Source: CAZPWQ01 sp964590495 (lineage in GTDB: Bacteria > Bacteroidota > Rhodothermia > Balneolales > Balneolaceae). Taken from it: a stretch of DNA of 14,638 bases. The DNA is taken from NCBI GenBank assembly GCA_964590495.1, contig CAZPWQ010000090.1, forward strand, positions 1-14,638, given 5' to 3'. The number at the start of each line of letters is the position of its first letter. Within the stretch, counting starts at the first letter, position 1. Below, piece after piece: positions 1 through 7,575 of this stretch. The notes below the pieces were generated by a model. The model was not told the DNA's origin. It worked only from the letters and a program-made list of their open reading frames with translations, and searched no databases. Made by a program: the position numbers and the translations under genes.

Positions 1-404
1 TTAACAGTCCCGGAGGCGTGGTTTCATCCGGTTTTGCCATTTATGATACCATGCAATATGTCACCTGTGATGTGGCTACGACCTGCGTAGGTATGGCGGC
101 TTCCATGGGTGCCGTGCTGCTTGCTGCCGGGACATCAGGAAAACGAAACCTGTTGCCAAATGCACGAGTAATGATTCACCAGCCATTGGGTGGTGTAAGA
201 GGTCAGGCCAGCGATATTGAAATCGAAGCACAGGAAATTTTAAGAATTAAGAAGCTTATCAGTCAAATCCTGGCCGATCACAGCGGTAAAAGTCAGGAAG
301 AGGTAATGGAAGATACCGACCGTAATAAGTGGATGAGCGCCGAAGAAGCCTTAGATTATGGTTTGGTCGATAATATTATGAAACGAGATAAGAAGGAAAA
401 ATAG
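1..404 (+). CDS. clpP: ClpP, ATP-dependent Clp protease proteolytic subunit (5' truncated)
   Basis: This is the 3' part of clpP, cut by the window edge. The open frame enters at base 3 with NSPGG, the conserved ClpP segment before the active site, so the GTG at 18 is an internal valine and not a start. ClpP forms a 14-subunit cytoplasmic barrel that degrades proteins fed by ClpX. The nucleophile serine lies in the AASMG motif (codon 102-104) and the histidine in MIHQPLGG (codon 177-179), 25 residues apart as in E. coli (Ser97, His122). The third triad position, 49 residues after the histidine, is Asn (AAT, 324-326, in DTDRNKW) where most ClpP have Asp. The C-terminal part (DIEIEAQEIL, SAEEALDYGLVD) is normal. 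clpX follows after 26 bp, so the two are probably co-transcribed. The family assignment is certain; the catalytic strength of this subunit is not. Confidence 0.97.
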   Translation, partial: NSPGGVVSSGFAIYDTMQYVTCDVATTCVGMAASMGAVLLAAGTSGKRNLLPNARVMIHQPLGGVRGQASDIEIEAQEILRIKKLISQILADHSGKSQEEVMEDTDRNKWMSAEEALDYGLVDNIMKRDKKEK

Positions 405-430
405 CATCATTTAACAACTAGTACACTGGC

Positions 431-1696
431 ATGAGCGATCAACAAGATAAAAACGGAAAAAATACGATACATTGTTCGTTTTGTGGCCGGTCAAGCCATG
501 AAGTAAACAGTATGGTGGCCGGTCCAAACGATGTTTACATATGTGACCGGTGCGTCGCTGATGCATCCGGCATAGTGAAGAGTGATTTGGCTTCAATGGC
601 AAAGAAAAGGGAAAAGAATTATAAGCCATTGCTAAAACCTGCCGAAATCAAAGGTAAACTTGATGAGTATGTAATCGGGCAGGAAGGTGCCAAAAAAACC
701 TTGTCGGTTGCAGTATATAATCATTACAAACGTATCAGCACTGATCTACAGGATGAATTTGATGATACTGAGGTAGAGAAAAGCAACATCATGTTGCTTG
801 GCCCGACCGGCTGTGGTAAAACTTTGCTTGCCCGCACCCTGGCCAACATCATTGATGTGCCATTCACAATAGCTGATGCAACTGTTCTTACTGAAGCGGG
901 TTATGTGGGCGAAGATGTGGAAAGCATTTTGTCAAGTCTGTTGCAATCAGCCGATTACGATGTTGAAAAGGCGAAACGCGGTATAGTCTATATTGATGAA
1001 GTAGACAAGGTAGCCCGTAAGAGTGATAATCCGTCAATAACACGTGATGTGTCCGGTGAAGGTGTTCAGCAGGCTCTTTTGAAAATCCTGGAGGGTACGG
1101 TGGCTAATATCCCACCAAAAGGTGGGCGGAAACACCCGGAACAGAGCTTTATACAGGTTGATACATCCGATATCCTGTTTATCTGTGGAGGTGCATTCAG
1201 CGGACTGGAGGAGTTGATTGCGCGGCGCCTGTCGGTAAGTTCTATGGGGTTTCATTCAGAAGAGCAGGTCAAGTATGATAAAGAGGATCCGGATATATTC
1301 ACCCATGTTGAGCCGGAAGATCTGCAGCGTTATGGCCTTATACCGGAACTTATTGGACGTCTGCCTGTCATTTCGGGATTGCATCAGCTCTCTAAAGATG
1401 CGATGGTAAAAATATTAGTGCAGCCTAAAAATGCTCTGACTAAACAGTATAAAAAGCTGTTTCAGATGGAGGGCGTCGAACTGGTTTTCGAAGAAGATGC
1501 TCTCGAACGAATTGTTGAGAAGGCGCTTAAACGTAAAACGGGGGCACGCGGACTCAGATCTATTATGGAGGCATCGATGCTTGATATTATGTTTACGTTG
1601 CCATCCATGAAGAATATTGAACGGTGTGTTATTACATGCGAAACAATAGATGATGATGCACCGCCGGTATATGAGAAACGAAAGGCATCAGCCTGA
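431..1696 (+). CDS. clpX: ClpX, ATP-dependent unfoldase of the ClpXP protease
   Basis: A full-length 421-aa AAA+ unfoldase that recognises, unfolds and threads proteins into ClpP in the cytoplasm. The N-terminal zinc-binding domain has Cys15, Cys18, Cys38 and Cys41. The ATPase core shows Walker A GPTGCGKT (124-131), the pore-1 loop GYVG (157-160), Walker B IVYIDE (185-190), an RKH substrate loop (233-235), the arginine finger in ELIGR (Arg310) and sensor 2 GAR (371-373). The ClpP-docking loop is MGF (272-274) where E. coli has IGF; a hydrophobic residue is kept. The ATG start places the zinc domain at the usual distance from the N terminus. No strong ribosome binding site is visible, which is common in this group. 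It lies directly downstream of clpP and ends before a clear intrinsic terminator, so clpP-clpX forms a transcription unit. Confidence 0.98.
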   Translation: MSDQQDKNGKNTIHCSFCGRSSHEVNSMVAGPNDVYICDRCVADASGIVKSDLASMAKKREKNYKPLLKPAEIKGKLDEYVIGQEGAKKTLSVAVYNHYKRISTDLQDEFDDTEVEKSNIMLLGPTGCGKTLLARTLANIIDVPFTIADATVLTEAGYVGEDVESILSSLLQSADYDVEKAKRGIVYIDEVDKVARKSDNPSITRDVSGEGVQQALLKILEGTVANIPPKGGRKHPEQSFIQVDTSDILFICGGAFSGLEELIARRLSVSSMGFHSEEQVKYDKEDPDIFTHVEPEDLQRYGLIPELIGRLPVISGLHQLSKDAMVKILVQPKNALTKQYKKLFQMEGVELVFEEDALERIVEKALKRKTGARGLRSIMEASMLDIMFTLPSMKNIERCVITCETIDDDAPPVYEKRKASA

Positions 1697-1721
1697 AAAG
1701 AAAAAGTATTATATCGAATGT

Positions 1722-1750
1722 AAGGCATCCCGGGGTGGATGCCTTTTTTT
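1722..1750 (+). terminator. Rho-independent terminator after clpX
   Basis: A perfect 9-bp stem (AAGGCATCC at 1722-1730 with GGATGCCTT at 1737-1745) closes a 6-nt loop and runs directly into seven T residues (1744-1750). It lies 25 bp past the clpX stop codon and is a good end for the clpPX transcript. Confidence 0.9.
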
Positions 1751-1860
1751 ATTTCAGCTGGGTTTCTTTTCTGTCAACTTCTGGAAATATTGATAAACAA
1801 GATGCATTTCTTCTTTATTTTATAGATTATAACCGTTGATCTTACAGTTCCGGTTACCGT

Positions 1861-3147
1861 ATGAAGCTGCACCTTACATCAAATAGTATAAATATCGTAC
1901 TCATTTGCCTGTTTATTCTCTTAGGCATTGGGTCCTTTGCATACAATCAGTACTTGATCGACCGGATCTTGGTACAGGAAAGATCGAGTGTTGAATTGTG
2001 GGCTGAGGCTGTAGAATTTACCAGTAATCCTATCCAGGAGGAAATAAGCCGTAATTTACTGGAGGCAGCCAATCAGTTGAGAAACAATATATCGGTTTCT
2101 GATACCCTGGTTCAAATGATTGAAGAAGCCGAAACCGACCGGACTTCTCAGAATTTTGTGGTCGAGGAAATCCTTTTAAGCCAGGATCGTTTTCTCGTTC
2201 CCCGGATTATTGTTGATGCAAAGGGTGAAATAATTATGGAGAACCATGTGGAAAGCGAGTTAAACCGTGATCTTGTCGATCGCTATGCTGCCATGAATTC
2301 CCCTATCCCTATAAGGCTGGGAGATGAGAGCTATTCACAGACGCAGTACGTTTACTATGGTGAAAGTCCCACTGTACGATATCTTCGTTATTTCCCATAT
2401 ATACAGCTCAGTTTGCTGGCACTTCTTCTGGGCATCGGTTTTGTAAGCTATCGGACTATTATGAAATCCGAACAGTCCAACCTGTGGGTTGGTATGACGA
2501 AAGAGGCTGCTCATCAGCTTGGAACGCCTCTTTCCAGCCTGTACGGTTGGATTGAACTGCTCCGGGAAGAAAAAAAAGAGGATAATTTCACCCAAAAAAT
2601 TTGTGGTGAGCTGGAAAATGATATTGCCCGTCTGCGTGGAGTGGCCGAGCGGTTTAATAAAATTGGTTCCGAGCCTGAACTGAGTATGCAACCGTTGGAG
2701 CCGATTCTCCAACAGGTAATTGATTATATGGAGCGCAGGCTTCCTCAATTGGGAAAAAATGTGGAAGTAAGACGGAATATAGATAAAAATATAAAGGCCA
2801 GGGTAAATCCTGAGTTATTCCAGTGGGCGATAGAAAATCTTATTAAAAATGCGATGGATGCCATCAATACCACAAAAGCGAAAGCTTATGTTTCCGTCAA
2901 ACTTCATTGCATAGAGAATGAAGTAATGGTTGATGTGGAAGACTCTGGTTCGGGAATCCCGAAAAAATATCACAATGAAGTATTCAAACCTGGTTACAGC
3001 ACTAAAAAAAGAGGATGGGGGCTTGGTTTAAGCCTGACAAAGCGGATTATTGAAGAATATCATGAGGCTAAAGTTTTTATTTTGCGTTCTGAAACAGGTA
3101 AAGGTACTTTAGTTAGAATTGTTCTTAAGTCAGGTGAGCCGAAATAA
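1861..3147 (+). CDS. Membrane-bound sensor histidine kinase (HisKA/HATPase_c type)
   Basis: A 428-aa two-component sensor kinase. A first transmembrane helix (about residues 11-28) and a second (about 181-197) enclose a roughly 150-residue extracytoplasmic sensor region with no domain I recognise. The cytoplasmic part has an H-box with the phosphoacceptor His218 in AAHQLGTPLSSL, followed by an ATP-binding domain with an N-box (NLIKNAMDA, Asn330), a G1 box DSGSGIP (361-367) and a G2 box GWGLGLSL (385-392). All motifs needed for autophosphorylation appear present. The residue after the histidine is Gln where classical kinases mostly have Glu or Asp. No HAMP domain is obvious between TM2 and the H-box. 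No response regulator is encoded nearby, so its partner and signal are unknown. The gene stands alone between the clpX terminator and a convergent sigma-factor gene. The ATG at 1861 is the first start in the frame and gives a sensible N-terminal membrane anchor; its ribosome binding site is weak. Confidence 0.9.
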   Translation: MKLHLTSNSINIVLICLFILLGIGSFAYNQYLIDRILVQERSSVELWAEAVEFTSNPIQEEISRNLLEAANQLRNNISVSDTLVQMIEEAETDRTSQNFVVEEILLSQDRFLVPRIIVDAKGEIIMENHVESELNRDLVDRYAAMNSPIPIRLGDESYSQTQYVYYGESPTVRYLRYFPYIQLSLLALLLGIGFVSYRTIMKSEQSNLWVGMTKEAAHQLGTPLSSLYGWIELLREEKKEDNFTQKICGELENDIARLRGVAERFNKIGSEPELSMQPLEPILQQVIDYMERRLPQLGKNVEVRRNIDKNIKARVNPELFQWAIENLIKNAMDAINTTKAKAYVSVKLHCIENEVMVDVEDSGSGIPKKYHNEVFKPGYSTKKRGWGLGLSLTKRIIEEYHEAKVFILRSETGKGTLVRIVLKSGEPK

Positions 3148-3176
3148 TTGCACACAGCTGAAAAATTTATTCCTGT

Positions 3177-3752
3177 TTAATCAGAGCCATAGCCCCTTTT
3201 TTCGGCGTATTCAATAAGCTGGGCTTTTAACAAATTTCTACCGCGATGCAAGCGGGATCGAATAGTGCCGATAGGTACATCAAGCATGTTGGCAATTTCT
3301 TCGTAGGTAAATCCTTCAACATCACAGAGAAGCACAACCGTACGAAAGTCTTCAGGCAACTCATCAAGAGCATTGGAAATATCATCATCGATCAGATCTC
3401 TGAACATCTTGTCTTCCAGATCGGAAGTGTCGGTGCGTTCAGCCCTTATGGTTTCATAAAATGTAGAAACCTCATCATAGTCTACCTGGTTGGGTTGTTT
3501 TGACTTACGACGGTAATTGTTAATGTATGAATTTTTTAAAATTCTAAATAACCACGCTTTGGCGTTTGTCCCTTTTTCATAACTGCTGAAAAAGCGAAAT
3601 GCTTTGACAATTGTATCCTGCACCAGGTCTTCAGCATCAGATGGATCTGAGGTAAGTCGCAACGCAAAATTGTACATAGCGTCTAAGTGAGGAATGATTT
3701 CCTCTTCAAAATCTTCCTGCTTTTGGACTTCTTCTCTGGTTAATTCGGCCAT
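3177..3752 (-). CDS. ECF-family RNA polymerase sigma factor (SigR/RpoE-like)
   Basis: A 191-aa extracytoplasmic-function sigma factor. Region 2 (about residues 20-90) contains the core-binding and -10 recognition segment with DAEDLVQDT (39-47) and KAWLFRILKNSYINNYRR. Region 4 (about 125-180) contains the helix-turn-helix FTYEEIANMLDVPIGTIRSR that reads the -35 element. Sigma regions 1.1 and 3 are absent, as expected for the ECF class. The region 2 wording resembles the SigR/RpoE-like group that often answers thiol-oxidative or envelope stress, but the regulon cannot be read from the sequence. Such genes are often followed by an anti-sigma gene; here the next gene downstream is the convergent histidine kinase, 29 bp away, so any regulator is encoded elsewhere. 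A possible Bacteroidota-type promoter lies about 100 bp upstream of the ATG. Confidence 0.95.
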   Translation of the reverse strand: MAELTREEVQKQEDFEEEIIPHLDAMYNFALRLTSDPSDAEDLVQDTIVKAFRFFSSYEKGTNAKAWLFRILKNSYINNYRRKSKQPNQVDYDEVSTFYETIRAERTDTSDLEDKMFRDLIDDDISNALDELPEDFRTVVLLCDVEGFTYEEIANMLDVPIGTIRSRLHRGRNLLKAQLIEYAEKRGYGSD

Positions 3753-4116
3753 CCCGGATAGCTTAGCGGTTAAGTGCTAAATCAATAATTTATATTAAGA
3801 TTCTGTAACGGATGTTTCGCGAAAAAATTGAATTTTGATGTTTTACTTTAAATATACAAAAATTAGTATATCAAATCTGTCGACAAAGTTTTAATAGATT
3901 TATGTGATACAACTGTTAGTTATTATCGAAGGTTATAAAATATAGAATTTGTTTGTGAAGCCTTCTTGAAGATGATGCTAAAGTTGAATGGTATCAGTCA
4001 TCGGTTACCAGTACAGTGGTTATTGGTAAGGAGATGGCAAATCTACCCACCAAATATGGCTATACTTTTATGATAGGCACTAGTCTGTATTTCTTACCAA
4101 AAAATTTAAATACAGG
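3753..4116. other. 364-bp non-coding stretch with a possible relic ORF
   Basis: This gap lies between the start of the ECF sigma gene and the end of the CPBP protease gene. The sigma-proximal half is AT-rich and holds the candidate promoter. The other half contains an open + strand frame from 3959 to a TAG at 4118-4120, about 53 codons. It has protein-like composition (for example VEWYQSSVTSTVVIGKE) and no plausible start codon at its head; the first ATG is 25 codons in. It may be an eroded gene end, but I recognise no family and the frame could be chance. No tRNA, repeat array or clear terminator is visible here. Confidence 0.35.
3857..3887 (-). promoter_or_regulatory. Possible promoter for the ECF sigma gene
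   Basis: Read on the - strand there is TTTG (3887-3884), an 18-nt spacer and TAATTTTTG (3865-3857). This is close to the Bacteroidota housekeeping promoter (TTTG, about 19 nt, TAnnTTTG) but has one extra T in the -7 element. It would give a leader of roughly 95 nt before the sigma ATG at 3752. The match is imperfect in AT-rich DNA, so this is a weak call. Confidence 0.28.
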
Positions 4117-4845
4117 TTAGAGATAGGCTACAACCATTACATCGTAAATTGCATGGGTCCATGCCGCCATACCAAAACCACGCCAGATATAAATGGCGTT
4201 TAATGAGAGACCGAAAAGGAAGCGAAATAAAAATGAACCGATTGTAAAAGGATCGCCGAGTTCGCCGATATAATGAGCAAGGCTGAATATTAATGCCGCT
4301 AAGATCATTGCAGAGGCGACAATCAGGTTTCTTTTATTGAAAAATCTTTTAAACACGTAAAGCAGGAGACCAACCAGTATGACACGGAAGAAAAGTTCTT
4401 CGTAAAGCCCTGCCCCAAGAGAAAGGGCAATTTTCTGCATGGTGTTCAGGCTTTCGATCGATTCCGACTGAACCATAAGCAGATTGTTCACTACAGTAGA
4501 GATCAGCAATGCTAAAACGAAGGCATATACCGCCGCTTCAATCAGCATGGCGAAAAAATAATTCAGTTTAAGGCTTGAAAGCTTATTACGTTCTTTATAC
4601 AAGACGTAGATTCCAAGCAGGGCAACTAAAATAAGGGTAATTGAGAGTACATCTTTGCCAACATATGAAAACAGGGTTTTAACCCAGACATCAACGGATA
4701 TACGTACTATCTGTTCCGATTCCGGTTGTGAAATCAAAAGTAAACCCTCATATAGCAGTAAAAGAGGCAGGCTTATTAAATAACTGTAGAGCAAACTGTT
4801 CGTAGATCTGAAATATGATGCAGTAGAACTTTGAAGATTGCTCAT
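4117..4845 (-). CDS. CPBP-family intramembrane metalloprotease (Abi/CAAX-protease-like)
   Basis: A 242-aa polytopic inner-membrane protein with about six to eight hydrophobic helices. The CPBP signature motifs are all present: EExxxR as EELFFR (Glu149, Glu150, Arg154), FxxxH as FSLAH (His191) and HxxxD as HAIYD (His231, Asp235). These residues form the proposed metal-binding and catalytic site of the Rce1-like glutamic/metallo intramembrane proteases. The substrate is unknown; bacterial members range from bacteriocin self-immunity to membrane-protein processing. Its ATG directly abuts the TAA of the upstream LysM gene (TAAATG), so translation is probably coupled and it should be the last gene of the aroC-TPR-LysM cluster. 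That link hints at an envelope role but does not prove it. Confidence 0.9.
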   Translation of the reverse strand: MSNLQSSTASYFRSTNSLLYSYLISLPLLLLYEGLLLISQPESEQIVRISVDVWVKTLFSYVGKDVLSITLILVALLGIYVLYKERNKLSSLKLNYFFAMLIEAAVYAFVLALLISTVVNNLLMVQSESIESLNTMQKIALSLGAGLYEELFFRVILVGLLLYVFKRFFNKRNLIVASAMILAALIFSLAHYIGELGDPFTIGSFLFRFLFGLSLNAIYIWRGFGMAAWTHAIYDVMVVAYL

Positions 4846-5967
4846 TTAATCCTGAAAAATATTAACTGTTGGGTTTGTGCTGCTGAAGCTAAGAGCATTC
4901 CAGGCAGCATCCGAAATTTTTAAACCATTTCCGGAAATACGATCATTGATGCGTATATATACCCCTTGCTGATTAACGGGATTTTGTATGTATATAACAG
5001 TTCCCATAGAAATATTCGGATGTGCCGCCGTTAGAGCCTTAGAGTTGTACAGTTCTCCGTTTGTGGTAGGCTTTCCTTTCTCAGATTCACTGTACCGGGT
5101 TACCGAAGCCTTACCCAAATCTTTAAGTCCTGCATTTGTACGGTAAGGATTTTCATAATTGCGACTGGATGGTGCAAGTATTGTGAGTTGTTGTCCACGG
5201 CTGATTGATCCAGCATTCACGGATGGGTTAAGGGCTTTAAACTCAACTTCATCCATATCAAATTTTTGTAAAATTTGTTGAAGATTTTCATCCTCTTCCG
5301 TTACGCGGTAGCTAATAAACTTACCCTGTGGTGAAGAACTGGCATTTTCTGCAACCGAAGGTGGCGACGAAGTTTCACGTACAGTAAGTCGCTGGCCCAC
5401 ACTGATGTTATTCGCCGTCAACCCGTTAAGTTCTTTCAGTTCATCCACAGTCATATTATGCTCTTGTGCAATTCTATAGAGCGAATCGCCGCTTTTAACT
5501 AAATAGTAGGCGTTATTTTGTACCTCTTCATCATTATCAACAATAGACTCCTGTTGTTGGTCTTCTGTTTCAGATGGATATATCACGAGTGTCTGCCCGA
5601 GGTTGAGGTTGTTATTATCCAGATTATTCCAGGATTTTAATTCGGAAATAGTGACTCCGTATTCTTTAGAGATCGAAAATAAAGTTTCCTGCTTTTGGAC
5701 TTTATGAACAAGTGAATCCTTATCTGTTTCTTGTGATTGGGCTTTGCCAACAATGAGAGTTTGATTGGTATTAAGATCATTGGAATTCAGGTTATTCCAT
5801 TCCCTGATTTGCTGAACATTTACATCGTACTGTTTAGCTATACTGAAAAGGGTTTCTCCCTTTTTTACTTCGTGGGTGATGTTTTGGCTATACCCCGAAA
5901 TACAGAAACAGAGCAGAAGTATAAAAATACCAATAATAATTTTGAGGTGACCTGTAATGTCCATCAT
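4846..5967 (-). CDS. Secreted protein with four LysM repeats and a C-terminal RlpA-like double-psi beta-barrel
   Basis: With the ATG at 5967-5965 the protein has 373 aa. An N-terminal signal peptide (hydrophobic stretch about residues 8-24, likely cleaved near GYS-Q) is followed by LysM domains at about 31-74, 86-130, 154-197 and a more divergent fourth at 218-264, joined by Glu/Gln/Ser-rich linkers. Residues 285-360 match the RlpA double-psi barrel (TTNGELYN, ALTAAHP, IRINDR). Glu305, His316 and Asp342 line up with the residues proposed for RlpA lytic transglycosylase activity, so it may bind and perhaps cleave peptidoglycan glycan strands in the periplasm. The frame can be extended to a TTG at 5991, but that would overlap the upstream TPR gene. 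The ATG lies one base past the TPR stop (TAA-A-ATG-ATG) and gives a cleaner signal peptide; the second ATG (5964) is equally possible. It is translationally linked to the CPBP protease gene downstream. Confidence 0.88.
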   Translation of the reverse strand: MMDITGHLKIIIGIFILLLCFCISGYSQNITHEVKKGETLFSIAKQYDVNVQQIREWNNLNSNDLNTNQTLIVGKAQSQETDKDSLVHKVQKQETLFSISKEYGVTISELKSWNNLDNNNLNLGQTLVIYPSETEDQQQESIVDNDEEVQNNAYYLVKSGDSLYRIAQEHNMTVDELKELNGLTANNISVGQRLTVRETSSPPSVAENASSSPQGKFISYRVTEEDENLQQILQKFDMDEVEFKALNPSVNAGSISRGQQLTILAPSSRNYENPYRTNAGLKDLGKASVTRYSESEKGKPTTNGELYNSKALTAAHPNISMGTVIYIQNPVNQQGVYIRINDRISGNGLKISDAAWNALSFSSTNPTVNIFQD

Positions 5968-5968
5968 T

Positions 5969-6322
5969 TTATTTTTCAAGTTCCATTTCAAGCTGTGAAA
6001 GAGCTTCCTTTAATTCCGATTTTGTCCGGGCTTCCTGCTGCCTGTCTGCAATTTCAATTCCCTGTTCGTACATATTCTTAGCATCCGCAAGCTGGCCCAT
6101 CACCTCGTACAATTTTCCAAGGTGATAGTATACGCCCACATATTCTGGGTCATTCTCCAGAATGTTTTCAAAAAACATACGGGATCGTTTATACATACCC
6201 TCTTTTTGAAATTCCAAAGCAAGGGCAAACTTGGAAAAAGAATCGTCGGGATTCTTTTTTATATAAGTGGCAAGTTTTCTTATTGTTTCGTTTGTCACAG
6301 CCATATATCTGTAAGTTAGCAT
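5969..6322 (-). CDS. Small TPR-repeat protein
   Basis: A 117-aa soluble, mostly helical protein with two tetratricopeptide repeats (about residues 28-61, SFSKFALALEFQKEG onward, and 62-95, VYYHLGKLYEVMGQ onward), capped by a charged C-terminal helix. There is no signal peptide, so it is probably cytoplasmic and acts through protein-protein contacts; no partner can be named. The ATG at 6322 is the longest start. A second ATG at 6304 (MAVTNETIRKL) begins directly at the conserved helix and may be the true start; neither has a clear ribosome binding site. The gene lies 32 bp after aroC and ends one base before the LysM gene, so it is part of the same transcript. Confidence 0.85.
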   Translation of the reverse strand: MLTYRYMAVTNETIRKLATYIKKNPDDSFSKFALALEFQKEGMYKRSRMFFENILENDPEYVGVYYHLGKLYEVMGQLADAKNMYEQGIEIADRQQEARTKSELKEALSQLEMELEK

Positions 6323-6354
6323 GTACGTCAGAAACGACGAAGAGGTTCCAAAAA

Positions 6355-7536
6355 TTATGAGTTTTGAAATCGTTCTTCAATTTCTTCTATTGAATCTCCG
6401 CCAAATTTTTCTAATAAAGCATTTGCCAAAACAGGTGCAATCACACTTTCAATAACGACTATAGCCCTGGGCAGTGCACAAACATCCGAACGTTCATAAC
6501 GGGTATCTTTTTCTTTTTTGGTCTCGATATCCACGGTCGATATTGGTGTAAGCATAGTGGGAATAGGCTTCATCACTCCGCGTATAATCAGGGGCATGCC
6601 TGTTGTCACTCCTCCCTCAATACCACCCATCCTGTTGCTTTGGCGCCTGAATTGGTTGTCCTCATAGGTTATCTCATCATGTACGGTCTGTCCATGACGC
6701 CGTCCGCTTTCAAATCCCATGCCTATTTCCACACCTTTCATCGCTTGGGTGCCCATAACAGCCTGTGCCAGTTGTCCATCCAGTTTACGATCCCAGTGGA
6801 CGAAGCTGCCAAGTCCGACCGGTAATCCGGTAACCAAAACTTCATAATGTCCACCGAGTGAACTTCCCTCTTTTCGGCGGAGGATAATTTCATCACGCAT
6901 CTTTTTGGTAAGGTCAGGGTCAAGGCAGCGCACTTCAGACTCATCCGCTGCACGAAAAACTGTTTCTGCTCCGTTTTTCATCATGGGATCAATTTTTTCG
7001 CGTACATCGTACCACGGGTTTTCATAGCCGATGCTGCCAATTTGTGTGACATGACCGCCAATTTCAATTCCAAAGTGCTTTAAAAATTGACGGGCTATAC
7101 CGCAGCATGCAACACGCATAGCTGTTTCCCGGGCACTGGATCTTTCGATAGCAGGACGAATATCATCATATCTGTATTTTTGCACACCGATAAGATCTGC
7201 ATGTCCGGGTCGAGGTACCGTAATTTTTTCAACATCGCCGCGATCTCCCTCCTTGGCCATCACTTTGGGCCAGTTGGCGTCATCTTTTTCAAACGCACGG
7301 TTGGGCATCTGCAATGCGATTGGTGCTCCTGTAGTATTACCAAAACGGACACCGGATAAAATTTCAGCACGATCTTTTTCAAAAGCCATACGTCCGCCGC
7401 GGCCATAGCCTTTTTGGCGTCGTGCCAGGTGTAGAGCAATATCGTCTTCTGTAACAGGAAGTCCGGCGGGAATTCCCTCAATAATACCAGTGAGCTGTGG
7501 GCCGTGTGATTCACCGGCTGTTAAATATCGAATCAT
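6355..7536 (-). CDS. aroC: AroC, chorismate synthase
   Basis: A 393-aa cytoplasmic enzyme that converts 5-enolpyruvylshikimate-3-phosphate to chorismate, the last shikimate-pathway step, using reduced FMN. Family signatures are clear: the N-terminal GESHGPQL with the conserved His11, QKGYGRGGRM, the RPGHAD motif with the second active-site His112, RSSARETAMRVA, and the C-terminal ERSDVCALPRA. Length and start are normal for the longer (Gram-positive/FCB type) version. It is the first intact gene of the - strand cluster, 39 bp after the broken channel gene, and is followed by TPR, LysM and CPBP genes that have no link to aromatic synthesis. Nothing looks damaged. Confidence 0.98.
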   Translation of the reverse strand: MIRYLTAGESHGPQLTGIIEGIPAGLPVTEDDIALHLARRQKGYGRGGRMAFEKDRAEILSGVRFGNTTGAPIALQMPNRAFEKDDANWPKVMAKEGDRGDVEKITVPRPGHADLIGVQKYRYDDIRPAIERSSARETAMRVACCGIARQFLKHFGIEIGGHVTQIGSIGYENPWYDVREKIDPMMKNGAETVFRAADESEVRCLDPDLTKKMRDEIILRRKEGSSLGGHYEVLVTGLPVGLGSFVHWDRKLDGQLAQAVMGTQAMKGVEIGMGFESGRRHGQTVHDEITYEDNQFRRQSNRMGGIEGGVTTGMPLIIRGVMKPIPTMLTPISTVDIETKKEKDTRYERSDVCALPRAIVVIESVIAPVLANALLEKFGGDSIEEIEERFQNS

Positions 7537-7575
7537 GTTTGAGATTGAGTATTAAGTTAGTTTAAAAGTTCATAT

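Noticed and set aside
411..629. Small - strand ORF over the clpX start, and similar antisense ORFs across other genes
   Set aside because: They lie opposite well-supported genes, match no family and have no start signals; they are shadows of the coding frames.
1111..1126. Perfect 6-bp hairpin CCCACC-AAAA-GGTGGG inside clpX
   Set aside because: It encodes the conserved PPKGGRK segment before the RKH loop; there is no T-tract and coding constraint explains it.
5968..5991. Longer LysM protein starting at TTG 5991
   Set aside because: It would overlap the TPR gene by 23 bp, adds a charged, non-signal N terminus and lacks a ribosome binding site; ATG 5967/5964 just after the TPR stop is more natural.
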